Below are positions 50,626-58,736 of a DNA stretch of 64,000 nt, in pieces. The notes below the pieces were generated by a model. The model was given only the letters and a program-made list of their open reading frames with translations. It made no database searches and was not told where the DNA came from. Location of the stretch: NCBI GenBank assembly GCA_017458125.1, contig JAFTGB010000041.1:62001-126000 (forward strand), read 5' to 3'. This DNA comes from Prevotella sp. (GTDB lineage Bacteria > Bacteroidota > Bacteroidia > Bacteroidales > Bacteroidaceae). Position numbers and translations under genes: made by a program. The first letter of the stretch is position 1. Every line of letters starts with the position of its first letter.

Positions 50626-50649
50626 AAATGAGGAATGCATTCCTCATTT
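50626..50649. repeat. 24-base perfect palindrome between rplY and pth
   Basis: The half site AAATGAGGAATG is followed by its exact reverse complement CATTCCTCATTT with no spacer. It is built from the ATGAGRAATG unit that recurs in other gaps of this chromosome. It could fold into a hairpin just upstream of the GGAGG and start of pth. Confidence 0.6.
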
Positions 50650-50657
50650 ACGGAGGA

Positions 50658-51260
50658 ATGGATAAGTATTTAATTGTAGGACTGGGCAACCCCGGCGACG
50701 AGTACGCCGAGACCCGCCACAACACTGGATTTATGGTATTGGACGCTTTTGCTAAGGCGTCCAATATCGTTTTTGAGGACAAACGCTACGGCTTCGTGGC
50801 CGAGACCACAGTGAAGGGACGCAAGGTGGTATTGCTGAAGCCCACCACGTTCATGAACCTCAGCGGCAATGCCGTGCGCTACTGGCTGAGCAAGGAGAAC
50901 ATAGACCAGCAGCGGCTGCTCGTGGTCAGCGACGACGTGGCGCTGCCCTTGGGAGCCTTCCGGCTGAAGGGCAACGGCAGCAATGGCGGCCACAACGGCT
51001 TGGGGCATATCCAGCAGCTCATAGGGCAGCAGTACGCCCGCCTGCGCATGGGCATCGGCAACGACTATCCCGTAGGCGCACAGATTGACCATGTGCTTGG
51101 CCGCTTCAGCAGTGAGGAGCGCGAGCACCTGCAGCCAAGCATCGACATGGCCGTCGACATCATCCGCAGCTTCGTGCTGGCTGGCATCGACGTGACCATG
51201 AACCAGTATAACAAATTTGGGAAACGACCATTATGGCAGCAACAACAGAAGCCAGAATAG
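50658..51260 (+). CDS. pth: Peptidyl-tRNA hydrolase
   Basis: A 200-residue enzyme that frees tRNA from drop-off peptidyl-tRNA. Catalytic and substrate motifs: [19 protein letters not shown] (with the essential His), [33 protein letters not shown] and [14 protein letters not shown]. The start at 50658 is supported by a CGGAGG five bases upstream and by the usual N-terminus; the longer frame start at 50628 is in the palindrome. Its 3' end overlaps the next gene by 28 bases. Confidence 0.95.
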   Translation: MDKYLIVGLGNPGDEYAETRHNTGFMVLDAFAKASNIVFEDKRYGFVAETTVKGRKVVLLKPTTFMNLSGNAVRYWLSKENIDQQRLLVVSDDVALPLGAFRLKGNGSNGGHNGLGHIQQLIGQQYARLRMGIGNDYPVGAQIDHVLGRFSSEEREHLQPSIDMAVDIIRSFVLAGIDVTMNQYNKFGKRPLWQQQQKPE

Positions 51261-51667
51261 ACAAATGGCTGTGGGCGGCGCGCATCTTCAAGACGCGCTC
51301 CATTGCCGCCGACGCTATCAAGAACGGACGCGTCACCATACAGGGTGTCAACGTCAAACCCTCGCGCATGGTGAAGGCCGGCGAGGTGGTCAGCGTGCGC
51401 AAGCCGCCCGTCACCTACTCGTTCAAAATCCTGAAGACCATTGAACAGCGGGTGGGCGCCAAGCTCATCCCCGAGGTTTACGAGAACGTGACTGCGCCCG
51501 ACCAGTACGAGCTGCTGGAGATGAACCGCATCAGCGGCTTCGTCAACCGTCAGCGCGGTACGGGCCGTCCCACCAAGAAGGAGCGCCGCGCCCTGGACGA
51601 GTTTGTCGGTCCGTCGTTGGAGGGCGACTTCTTCGACTGGGACGATGGTGATGATGAAGAAGAATAA
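51233..51667 (+). CDS. S4-domain RNA-binding protein, Hsp15-like
   Basis: A 144-residue protein with an N-terminal S4 domain ([35 protein letters not shown]) and an acidic C-terminus ([10 protein letters not shown]). Hsp15 (HslR) of E. coli rescues stalled 50S subunits carrying nascent chains, which fits with coupling to pth. The two coding regions overlap by 28 bases in different frames. Confidence 0.85.
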   Translation: MAATTEARIDKWLWAARIFKTRSIAADAIKNGRVTIQGVNVKPSRMVKAGEVVSVRKPPVTYSFKILKTIEQRVGAKLIPEVYENVTAPDQYELLEMNRISGFVNRQRGTGRPTKKERRALDEFVGPSLEGDFFDWDDGDDEEE

Positions 51668-51692
51668 CGGTATTCCGAAAATAGATCAGACA

Positions 51693-52625
51693 ATGCTATT
51701 AGAAGTCATTTTTATTGTAGTCGGCGTAGCCATGGTGCTCGTCGGAGCCGACCGGCTGACCGAGGGTGCCTCGGCATTGGCGCGTCGTATGGATGTACCC
51801 GAGATTATTATCGGCCTGACCATCGTTGCCGCAGGAACGTCGGCACCCGAACTGTTTGTCAGTCTGGTGTCGGCACTGAAGGGCACACCCGACATGGCTG
51901 TGGGTAACGTGGTGGGTTCTAACACCATGAACGCCATGCTCATCGTGGGCTGTGCAGCCATGGTGGCTCCCATGACCATCAGCCGTTCCACGGTGAAGAA
52001 GGACATCCCCTTCTCCGTGGGTGCCTCCGTGCTGCTCATGCTGCTGGCCCTCAACAACTTCTTGGGGCGCTGGGACGGCATTGTGCTGCTGGCGGGCTTT
52101 GCCATCTTCATGACCTACACGCTGATGCAGGCCAAGAAGGGACAGGCTGAAGCCACGGAGCAGAAGACCGAGCGGCGCAGCCCGTGGCTCAGTGCTGCAA
52201 TGGTGGTGATAGGCTTGGCCGCCCTCGTGGTGGGCAGCAACCTGTTTGTCGACTCGGCCTCTACCGTAGCTGCTGCGTTAGGCATCAGCGAGGGTGTCAT
52301 TGGACTCACCGTGGTGGCCGGCGGCACCAGTCTGCCTGAGTTGGCCACCAGCGTCGTTGCTGCCCGCAAGGGGCAGTCGGCTATTGCCATTGGCAACGTC
52401 ATAGGTTCCAACGTCTTCAACATCCTTATGATATTAGGACTGACGGCCACCATCAGTCCCTTGCAAATAGAAGGCATCACCACCATCGACATGGCAGTGA
52501 TGCTTGTCTCTGTGGCCTTGGTGTGGTTCTTCTCCTTTACCAAGTTCACCGTGGAGAGATGGGAGGGGGCATTGCTCGTCATTGGCTACCTGGTCTACCT
52601 GTGGTGGCTGATAAGCAGTTTGTAG
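51693..52625 (+). CDS. Calcium/sodium antiporter (CaCA family)
   Basis: A 310-residue membrane protein with ten predicted helices and two inverted alpha-repeats. Repeat 1 carries GLTIVAAGTSAPELFVSLVS with NVVGSNTMN, and repeat 2 GLTVVAGGTSLPELATSVVA with NVIGSNVFN; these hold the ion-binding acidic residues. The family exchanges Ca2+ (or other cations) for Na+ or H+. The ATG at 51693 is preferred because the longer frame (from 51603) overlaps the S4 gene. A strong hairpin terminator follows. Confidence 0.9.
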   Translation: MLLEVIFIVVGVAMVLVGADRLTEGASALARRMDVPEIIIGLTIVAAGTSAPELFVSLVSALKGTPDMAVGNVVGSNTMNAMLIVGCAAMVAPMTISRSTVKKDIPFSVGASVLLMLLALNNFLGRWDGIVLLAGFAIFMTYTLMQAKKGQAEATEQKTERRSPWLSAAMVVIGLAALVVGSNLFVDSASTVAAALGISEGVIGLTVVAGGTSLPELATSVVAARKGQSAIAIGNVIGSNVFNILMILGLTATISPLQIEGITTIDMAVMLVSVALVWFFSFTKFTVERWEGALLVIGYLVYLWWLISSL

Positions 52626-52645
52626 ACCGTTTTCCCGTATAGAAT

Positions 52646-52695
52646 AATATTCTTTCCAGGCGAATATCGAAAGGTCTGGAAAGAATATTTTGTTT
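52646..52695 (+). terminator. Terminator before the sulfur operon
   Basis: A 14-bp perfect stem, AATATTCTTTCCAG (52646-52659) with CTGGAAAGAATATT (52676-52689), and a 16-base loop, followed by TTGTTTT. It separates the antiporter gene from the sulfur operon promoter. Confidence 0.85.
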
Positions 52696-52740
52696 TCGTG
52701 ATAGTCCTTTTTGGCGAAATGTTCTGAATATGGACGATGT

Positions 52741-52772
52741 TTTGGCGGATTGTTCCAAACGTCGTACCTTTG
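52741..52772 (+). promoter_or_regulatory. Promoter of the sulfur/encapsulin operon
   Basis: TTTG (52741-52744), 20 bases, TACCTTTG (52765-52772), a strong match to the phylum consensus. The regulator start is at 52824, leaving a leader of about 45 bases. No other clear promoter is seen within the following 7 kb of co-directional genes. Confidence 0.7.
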
Positions 52773-52823
52773 CCGTCGGAAAGTTGCTTACGAGCAAAGG
52801 TAAATACAAACAACACAAGGACT

Positions 52824-53465
52824 ATGGCAAACTATATATTGGCAGATAATCAAGACCTGACGTGCTTCGCGGTGGAAAGCCTGTTGCGGAGTGACGAGCG
52901 GAACGTAGTGTACAGGGCTTCGGACAGGGCTGGTCTCATGCAGTTGCTGAAGGAGCATGAGAGCGCTACGGTGGTGCTGGACTACACGCTGTTCGACTTT
53001 GCTGATGTGGAGCAGCTGGTGATAGTGAGCGAACGGTTTGCGCTGTCGCAGTGGCTGCTGGTGAGCGATATGCTGTCGCCAGCCTTTCTGCGGAAGGTGG
53101 TGTATGCGACACATCAGTTCAGCATTATCTTTAAGGACTGTGGGCTGGGTGAGCTGCGCGAAGCCCTGCAGACCTTGTCGCACCACGGGCGTCACATCAG
53201 CCAGCGTGCGCTGGAGGTCGTCATCAGCCAGCAGCATGAGAATGAGGCTATGGACATTTTGACGGAGACGGAGCGCGAGATAGTGCATGCCATCGCACAG
53301 GGCAAGACGACGAAGGAGATAGCCGCCGAGCGCTATTCGAGTGTTCACACAGTGACGACGCACCGCAAGAACATCTTCCGCAAACTCGGAGTGAATACGG
53401 CTCACGAGGTGGTGAAATACGCGCTGCGGGCAGGGCTGATAGACCAGGCAGAATTTTATATTTAA
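52824..53465 (+). CDS. LuxR-type response regulator leading the sulfur operon
   Basis: A 213-residue protein with an N-terminal receiver domain (acidic pair near residue 8, phospho-acceptor Asp53 in VVLDYTLFDF, Ser81 in LLVSD, Lys104 in IIFKDC) and a C-terminal LuxR helix-turn-helix (residues ~150-210: LTETEREIVHAIAQGKTTKE, HTVTTHRKNIFRKLGVNT). The ATG at 52824 is chosen because the promoter lies inside the longer frame. No histidine kinase is adjacent, so it may answer an orphan kinase, acetyl phosphate, or act unphosphorylated. First gene of the operon, so probably its own regulator. Confidence 0.85.
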   Translation: MANYILADNQDLTCFAVESLLRSDERNVVYRASDRAGLMQLLKEHESATVVLDYTLFDFADVEQLVIVSERFALSQWLLVSDMLSPAFLRKVVYATHQFSIIFKDCGLGELREALQTLSHHGRHISQRALEVVISQQHENEAMDILTETEREIVHAIAQGKTTKEIAAERYSSVHTVTTHRKNIFRKLGVNTAHEVVKYALRAGLIDQAEFYI

Positions 53466-53480
53466 ACGGTAAAAATCAAT

Positions 53481-54662
53481 ATGAAGAAACAGACGATAGC
53501 CATACATACGCCTTACGTGAGGCCTGACGCCTACGGGTCGCTGGCCGTACCCATATATCCGAACGTGGCGTTTGAGTTCGGCGATGCCCAGCAGATGGCC
53601 GATGCCTTCTGCAACCGCATCAAGGCTCCCGACTATGCGCGCATAGCCAATCCCACGGTGACGAATCTGGAACAGCGCGTCCGTGCGCTGACGGGTGCTG
53701 CCCATGTGACGGCCTTCAACTCGGGCATGGCAGCCATCAGCAACACGCTGCTGGCGGTCGCCGCACAAGGCAAGAACATCGTGACCTCGCGACACCTCTT
53801 CGGTAACACGCTGGCGCTGATCAGCGGCACGCTGCTGCGTCTGGGCATCAAGCCGCGACTGCGCGACCTGACAGACCTGGAGGCGGTGGAGCAGGCGGTG
53901 GACAACGAGACGGCTTGCATCTACCTGGAGACGGTGACGAACCCCCAGCTGGAGGTAGCCGATCTCGGAGCACTGGCAGAGATAGCCCACCGGAAGGGTG
54001 TGCCCCTGATAGTTGACAGCACCATCATCCCCTTCACCGAGACGTCGCTCAGCGTGCTGGGCGTGGACGTGGAGGTGATATCGAGCACGAAGTACCTGTC
54101 AGGGGGCGGCACATCGCTGGGCGGACTGGTGATAGACTACGGCACCTTCCCGCAGATTAACCAACGCATCAAGTACGACCTGCTGATCAACCTGGGGGCG
54201 TATATGGCTCCGCAGGTAGCCTACCAGCAGACCTTAGGACTGGAGACGCTCGATGTGCGCTACCAGCGGCAGGCGGCGAACGCGCTTTATCTGGCAGAGT
54301 CGCTGCGCGAGTGGGGCAACATCCGCAGGGTGAACTACATCGGGCTGAAGGACAATCCCTACTACGAGCTGGCACAGCGGCAGTTCGGCCCTACGGCAGG
54401 TGCCATGCTCACTATTGACTTGCAGTCGAAGGAGCATTGCTTCCGTATGCTGAACCGTCTGAGGCTCATCCACCGCGCCACCAACCTGTTCGACTCGCGC
54501 ACGCTGGCCATCCACCCGGCGAGCACCATCTTCGGACTATTTCCAGAGCGGCAACTGGAACAGATGGACGTGCGGCAGACCACCATCCGGCTGTCGGTTG
54601 GGCTGGAAGATGCCGACGACTTGCTGGCCGACATCCAGCAGGCGCTGCAAGACGACTTGTGA
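53481..54662 (+). CDS. metY: PLP-dependent sulfhydrylase, MetY/Cys-Met metabolism family
   Basis: A 393-residue fold-type I PLP enzyme. The PLP lysine is Lys204 in VISSTKYLSGGGTSLGG, with LIVDSTIIPF carrying the ring-stacking and Asp contacts, and TAFNSGMAAISNTLLAV binding the phosphate. The family includes O-acetylhomoserine sulfhydrylase (MetY), MetZ and cystathionine gamma-synthase/lyase. Next to a sulfur carrier, E1 and JAMM gene, a MetY-type role, sulfur transfer to O-acetylhomoserine giving homocysteine, is the best guess. It is slightly shorter than classical MetY (~430), so a lyase remains possible. Confidence 0.8.
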   Translation: MKKQTIAIHTPYVRPDAYGSLAVPIYPNVAFEFGDAQQMADAFCNRIKAPDYARIANPTVTNLEQRVRALTGAAHVTAFNSGMAAISNTLLAVAAQGKNIVTSRHLFGNTLALISGTLLRLGIKPRLRDLTDLEAVEQAVDNETACIYLETVTNPQLEVADLGALAEIAHRKGVPLIVDSTIIPFTETSLSVLGVDVEVISSTKYLSGGGTSLGGLVIDYGTFPQINQRIKYDLLINLGAYMAPQVAYQQTLGLETLDVRYQRQAANALYLAESLREWGNIRRVNYIGLKDNPYYELAQRQFGPTAGAMLTIDLQSKEHCFRMLNRLRLIHRATNLFDSRTLAIHPASTIFGLFPERQLEQMDVRQTTIRLSVGLEDADDLLADIQQALQDDL

Positions 54663-54689
54663 TGATTTACGATTTACAGATTTACCATT

Positions 54690-55169
54690 ATGCAAGACAC
54701 AAAGAAACTAAGCATCATCGCCTTCTCTGGCGACTTTGACAAGCTGACGGCTGTATTCACGCTGGCCACAGGGGCTGCAGCAGTAGGCTACGAAGTGAAC
54801 ATCTTCTTCACCTTCTGGGGTCTTGACGCCATCAAGCACAAGCAGGGCAGAGCATTCATAGGCTCCAACTGGCTCACCAAGACCTTCGGCTTCATGATGG
54901 GCGGGCTGAAGGTGACCCCCACCTCGCGTTTCAACTTCTGCGGTGCCGGCCCCAGAATATTCCGCTCGCTGATGCGCAAGAACAATGTCGCCACGCTGGA
55001 GGAACTGGTGGACGCCGCCAAGGCGCTGGATGTTAACCTCTACGCCTGCGAGATGGCTATGCACGTGCTGGGACTCAAGCGCGAGGACTTCATCCCTGAG
55101 GTGAAGGACGTGCTGGGCGTGGCATCGTTCCTGAAGTTTGCTGACGGCGGACAGACCTTATTTATTTAA
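54690..55169 (+). CDS. DsrE/DsrF/DsrH-like sulfurtransferase-type protein
   Basis: A 159-residue protein of the DsrE-like family, which moves persulfide sulfur between carriers. The N-terminus SIIAFSGDFDKLTAVFTLAT and VNIFFTFWGL fit the family; Cys120 in LYACEMAMHVLG is the likely sulfur-bearing Cys, with a second Cys84 in RFNFCGAG. The gene lies between the MetY-like gene and tusA, in the same order as the sulfur relay it would serve. The gap upstream consists of GATTTAC repeats. Confidence 0.85.
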   Translation: MQDTKKLSIIAFSGDFDKLTAVFTLATGAAAVGYEVNIFFTFWGLDAIKHKQGRAFIGSNWLTKTFGFMMGGLKVTPTSRFNFCGAGPRIFRSLMRKNNVATLEELVDAAKALDVNLYACEMAMHVLGLKREDFIPEVKDVLGVASFLKFADGGQTLFI

Positions 55170-55188
55170 CAAAAGATAAATTGAAGTT

Positions 55189-55413
55189 ATGGCAACAAAA
55201 ACACTGGACATCACGAAGGAGCATTGCCCGATGACCTTCGTCAAGACAAAGATTGAACTGTCACGGCTACAGCCGGGTGACACCTTGGAAGTGCTGCTCT
55301 CTGAGGGCGAACCGCTGGACAATGTGCCCCGCAATGCGGTGGAGCAGGGATACGACGTGCTCTCGGTGGAGCATGTGGAAGGCACCACGCACAAGGTCGT
55401 CATCAGAAAATAG
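55189..55413 (+). CDS. tusA: TusA-family sulfur carrier
   Basis: A 74-residue protein. The signature ITKEHCPMTFVKTKIEL places the persulfide-carrying Cys13 in the CPxx motif, and the remainder is the usual two-layer fold (LQPGDTLEVLLSEG). TusA accepts sulfur from cysteine desulfurases and hands it to DsrE-type proteins; both partners are in this operon. Family length is normal. Confidence 0.92.
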   Translation: MATKTLDITKEHCPMTFVKTKIELSRLQPGDTLEVLLSEGEPLDNVPRNAVEQGYDVLSVEHVEGTTHKVVIRK

Positions 55414-55477
55414 CGGAATATGCAGACTAATAAGATAACCAGAGTTATTAACAATTAAAACAAGAGAAAACTGAACT

Positions 55478-56917
55478 ATGGCAGATTCAAATCTTCAACG
55501 CAGTGTGACCACTGCTACGGCCAGAAGACTGGCCACCACCACCAAGACCGCCCCGCAGATGGGCTCCATCACCCCTCGTTTGCTCCTCAAGCTCCTGCCC
55601 TGGGTGCAGGTCAGCGGCGGCACGTTCCGCGTGAACCGCACGAAGGTAGAACTCCGCAAGAACGACCGCTTGCCCATCCAGTACGTCAACGGCCAGCCCT
55701 CGTTCACGGCCAAGGACCTGAAAGCGATACCCCTGTTCTCGGAGTTTGACGACGAAATTCTCGCCCGACTCGTGAGCTCGTTCGAGGCCAAGGAGGTCGA
55801 TGTCGACAAACTCTTTGTCGAGGAGGGCAAGGACAAGCAGCGCTTCTTCATCGTTGCCAGTGGCCAGGCCGAGGTCATCAGCAAGGGCCCCCACGGCGAG
55901 GACCTGCGGATAGCCCTCCTGGGCGACGGCGAATACTTCGGCGAGGCCGACCTGCTGGACGAGCAGGAGTCGACGGTCTCCGTGCGCGCCATCACGCCTA
56001 CCGTCTTCCTCGGCCTGAAGCTCAAGGAGCTCATCAAGTTCATCAAGGAGGTGCCCGACTTCCGCGAGACCTTCAACAAAGCCGTCGACAAGCAGCTGCG
56101 CCTCAAGGCATCGGTCAATGACAACGGCGAGAAGCACATCGACCTCGTCTCGGGCCACGAGGAGGACAACATCATCCCCGAGACCTACATCGACTACGAG
56201 GAGAACCCCACCGAGTACTCGCTCAACACGCTGCAGACCGTCGTCCGCGTGCACACCCGCGTCAGCGACCTCTACAACAATCCCTATAACCAGCTCGAAG
56301 AGCAGTTGCGTCTCAGCATCGAGAGTATTAAGGAACGCCAGGAGTGGGAGCTCATCAATAACCGTAAGTTCGGTCTCTTGGCCGCCGCCAACCCCGCCTA
56401 CCGCATCACCACGCGCTACGGTGCCCCGACGCCCGACGACCTCGACGAACTGCTGTCATTAGTATGGAAGGAGCCGGCCTTCTTCATCGCCCATCCGCGA
56501 GCCATCGCTGCCTTCGAGCGCGAATGCACCTGGCGCGGCGTACCGCCCGTGACCACCGACCTCTTTGGCACCAAGGTCATCCTGTGGCGCGGTGTGCCTC
56601 TGATTCCCAGCGACAAGGTGGAGGTGGAAGGCCAGTATCTGACCGGCCGCGGTGTAGGCACCACCAAGATTATCCTCGTCCGTGTCGGCGAGAAGAGTCA
56701 GGGTGTCGTCGGCCTCCACCAGAGCGGTATTCCCGGCGAGATAGCCCCGTCGCTCTCCGCCCGCCTGATGGGCCTCGACAAGTTTGGCGTGGCTTCCTAT
56801 CTGCTCACCAAGTATTTCTCATTAGCCTCGCTGACTGACGATGCTATCGCAGTGCTGGAAAATGTGGAGGTGGGCTACTATCACGACTATCAGCACCGCA
56901 ACAAAGTAGAGAAATAA
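55478..56917 (+). CDS. Family 2 encapsulin shell protein with inserted cNMP-binding-like domain (family 2B type)
   Basis: A 479-residue HK97-fold shell protein of the family 2 (SrpI-related) encapsulins. N-terminal arm residues 1-50 are Thr/Arg-rich (TTATARRLATTTKTAP) and lead into the shell fold. Residues ~80-210 are an inserted cyclic-nucleotide-binding-like domain (LKAIPLFSEF, GEYFGEADLLDEQESTVSVR with Arg170). The shell domain then resumes (NTLQTVVRVHTRVSDLYNNP, ITTRYGAPTPDDLDELLSLV) to the C-terminus. It should assemble into a protein cage. The next gene is its probable cargo, four bases away. Nucleotide or ligand binding by the insert is not shown by sequence alone. Confidence 0.9.
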   Translation: MADSNLQRSVTTATARRLATTTKTAPQMGSITPRLLLKLLPWVQVSGGTFRVNRTKVELRKNDRLPIQYVNGQPSFTAKDLKAIPLFSEFDDEILARLVSSFEAKEVDVDKLFVEEGKDKQRFFIVASGQAEVISKGPHGEDLRIALLGDGEYFGEADLLDEQESTVSVRAITPTVFLGLKLKELIKFIKEVPDFRETFNKAVDKQLRLKASVNDNGEKHIDLVSGHEEDNIIPETYIDYEENPTEYSLNTLQTVVRVHTRVSDLYNNPYNQLEEQLRLSIESIKERQEWELINNRKFGLLAAANPAYRITTRYGAPTPDDLDELLSLVWKEPAFFIAHPRAIAAFERECTWRGVPPVTTDLFGTKVILWRGVPLIPSDKVEVEGQYLTGRGVGTTKIILVRVGEKSQGVVGLHQSGIPGEIAPSLSARLMGLDKFGVASYLLTKYFSLASLTDDAIAVLENVEVGYYHDYQHRNKVEK

Positions 56918-56920
56918 ACC

Positions 56921-58393
56921 ATGATGACAGAACTACAGAATCTTTCCGGCTACGGACTGGAAGACCCCGGGTTTGAGCTTTTGCGCCAAGTGGCGCAAAA
57001 GTACTGCCCCGAGGAGTTGCAGTCAGAGCGCCGAGCCGTCATCCCCGACGAGGTGCTGAATATAGAGGCCCTCGCCGCCCTCGTCCCGTCTGAAGCTGTG
57101 TCACAGCATCCCCAGGAGCCCTCCTCCATCCGCCCCTTCGGCGAGACCGAGCTCAGCCACCTCCACTACGAAGAGACCGACACGCTCTCGACGGACGAGA
57201 TCAAGAAGGACTTCCCCGTGTTGCAGCAGCGTGTGAACGGCCACCCGTTAGTATGGCTCGACAACGGTGCCACGACGCAGAAGCCCCTGCAGGTGATAGA
57301 CAAGATTTCGGACTACTACCGCAACTACAACTCCAACATCCATCGCGGTGCCCACACGCTGGCTGCTCGCGCTACCGATGCCTACGAGGCTGCCCGCGAG
57401 AAGGTGCGCCGCTTCATCAACGCCCCGTCGGCTGACGACATCATCTTCGTGCGGGGTACCACCGAGGGCATCAACCTCGTGGCACAGACCTACGGTCGGC
57501 AGTATCTGACCCCTGGCGACAATGTCATCGTCTCCGAGCTCGACCATCACGCTAATATCGTTCCCTGGCAGCAGGTGGCCAACGAGCGGGGTGCTGAGCT
57601 GCGCGCCATTCCTACCGACAAGAACGGCGACCTCATCCTCTCCGAGCTGGAGCGACTCATCACACCGCGCACACGCTTCGTCTCCGTGGGCCACGTGAAC
57701 AACACCTTTGGCACCATCAACGACGTGCAGCGCATCATCGACATCGCCCATTCGCACAACATCCCCGTGCTCATCGACGGCGCTCAGTCGATAGCCCACA
57801 CGCCTGTCGACGTGCAGCAACTCGGTGCCGACTTCTTCGTGTTCAGCGGTCATAAGATTTATGGCCCCAACGGCATTGGCGTGGTCTATGGCCGCAAGGA
57901 TATATTAGAGAAGATGCAGCCTTGGCAGGGCGGCGGCAACATGATTAAGGATGTTACCATCGAGCGCACGGAATATAACGTGCCGCCCGCCCGCTTTGAG
58001 GCCGGCACACCCAATGTGGCCGATGCTATCGGTTTGGGGGCAGCCCTCGACTACGTGAGCAGTATCGGCATCCGCAATATCGAGGCTCACGAGCACCAGC
58101 TCACGGAGTATGCCCGCGAGCAGCTGGCACAGGTGCCCGGGCTGCACCTCATCGGCAATCCCAAGCGTAGGGTCAGCGTGGTGTCGTTCTATCTCGACGG
58201 TATCCCCGTGCCCGAGACGGGCAAGCTGCTCGACCAGGAGGGCATCGCCGTCCGCGCCGGCCACCACTGTGCCCAGCCTGCCCTGCGTGCCCTGGGTCAC
58301 GAGATGTCGGTGCGTCCCACCTTCGCCCTCTATAATTCGCGTGACGATGTAGACCGTCTGGTCATCGCCCTGCGGAAAATTGTTGGAAGTTGA
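56921..58393 (+). CDS. Cysteine desulfurase with N-terminal cargo-type extension (SufS-like)
   Basis: A 490-residue PLP enzyme that takes sulfur from cysteine, giving alanine and a protein persulfide. PLP Lys312 lies in FSGHKIYGPNGIGVVYG, with VWLDNGATTQKPLQVIDKIS and SNIHRGAHTLAARAT upstream. The active-site Cys450 is in AVRAGHHCAQPALR. About 90 residues precede the catalytic fold (from MMTELQNLSGYGLEDPGFEL to EETDTLSTDEIKKDFPVL). They are low-complexity and Pro/Glu/Ser-rich, the form of the disordered targeting region on encapsulin-loaded desulfurases. It starts directly after the shell gene. Confidence 0.9.
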   Translation: MMTELQNLSGYGLEDPGFELLRQVAQKYCPEELQSERRAVIPDEVLNIEALAALVPSEAVSQHPQEPSSIRPFGETELSHLHYEETDTLSTDEIKKDFPVLQQRVNGHPLVWLDNGATTQKPLQVIDKISDYYRNYNSNIHRGAHTLAARATDAYEAAREKVRRFINAPSADDIIFVRGTTEGINLVAQTYGRQYLTPGDNVIVSELDHHANIVPWQQVANERGAELRAIPTDKNGDLILSELERLITPRTRFVSVGHVNNTFGTINDVQRIIDIAHSHNIPVLIDGAQSIAHTPVDVQQLGADFFVFSGHKIYGPNGIGVVYGRKDILEKMQPWQGGGNMIKDVTIERTEYNVPPARFEAGTPNVADAIGLGAALDYVSSIGIRNIEAHEHQLTEYAREQLAQVPGLHLIGNPKRRVSVVSFYLDGIPVPETGKLLDQEGIAVRAGHHCAQPALRALGHEMSVRPTFALYNSRDDVDRLVIALRKIVGS

Positions 58394-58446
58394 GAATTGA
58401 GCGTTGTCGGCTCACGGATTAAGCATTAAACATAGAAAAAAGAAAT

Positions 58447-58722
58447 ATGGCAAAGTTAACAGTTAACGGAGAAGTTCAGGAGGTGCAGTTGCCCCTGACG
58501 CTCACACAGCTTATCAAACAGAATAATGTGCTACAGCCCGAGATGGTCAGCGTCCAGGTGAACGAGGACTTTGTGGACCGCAGCGAGTGGGACGCTATCC
58601 AAATTCAGGAGGGCGACTTGGTGGACTTCCTTTACTTCATGGGGGGCGGAAGCTATTGGACTATTGGACGATTTACAATTAGACAATTACCAGCTGATAC
58701 ATACGGTAAAATAGTAAAATAG
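58447..58722 (+). CDS. hcyS: ThiS/MoaD-like sulfur carrier protein with C-terminal extension (HcyS type)
   Basis: A 91-residue protein whose first 68 residues match small beta-grasp sulfur carriers (MAKLTVNGEVQEVQLPLTLT, VSVQVNEDFVDRSEWDAIQI). They end in FLYFMGGG, the Gly-Gly tail that becomes the thiocarboxylate. Residues 69-91 (starting SYWTIGRFTIRQL) form an extension that must be removed before activation. The extension is encoded by AT-rich sequence of the intergenic repeat type, so it may be a read-through of a lost stop. It lies just before the E1-like gene and two genes before the JAMM protease that could trim it. Confidence 0.85.
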   Translation: MAKLTVNGEVQEVQLPLTLTQLIKQNNVLQPEMVSVQVNEDFVDRSEWDAIQIQEGDLVDFLYFMGGGSYWTIGRFTIRQLPADTYGKIVK

Positions 58723-58736
58723 TGAAATAGTAAAAT

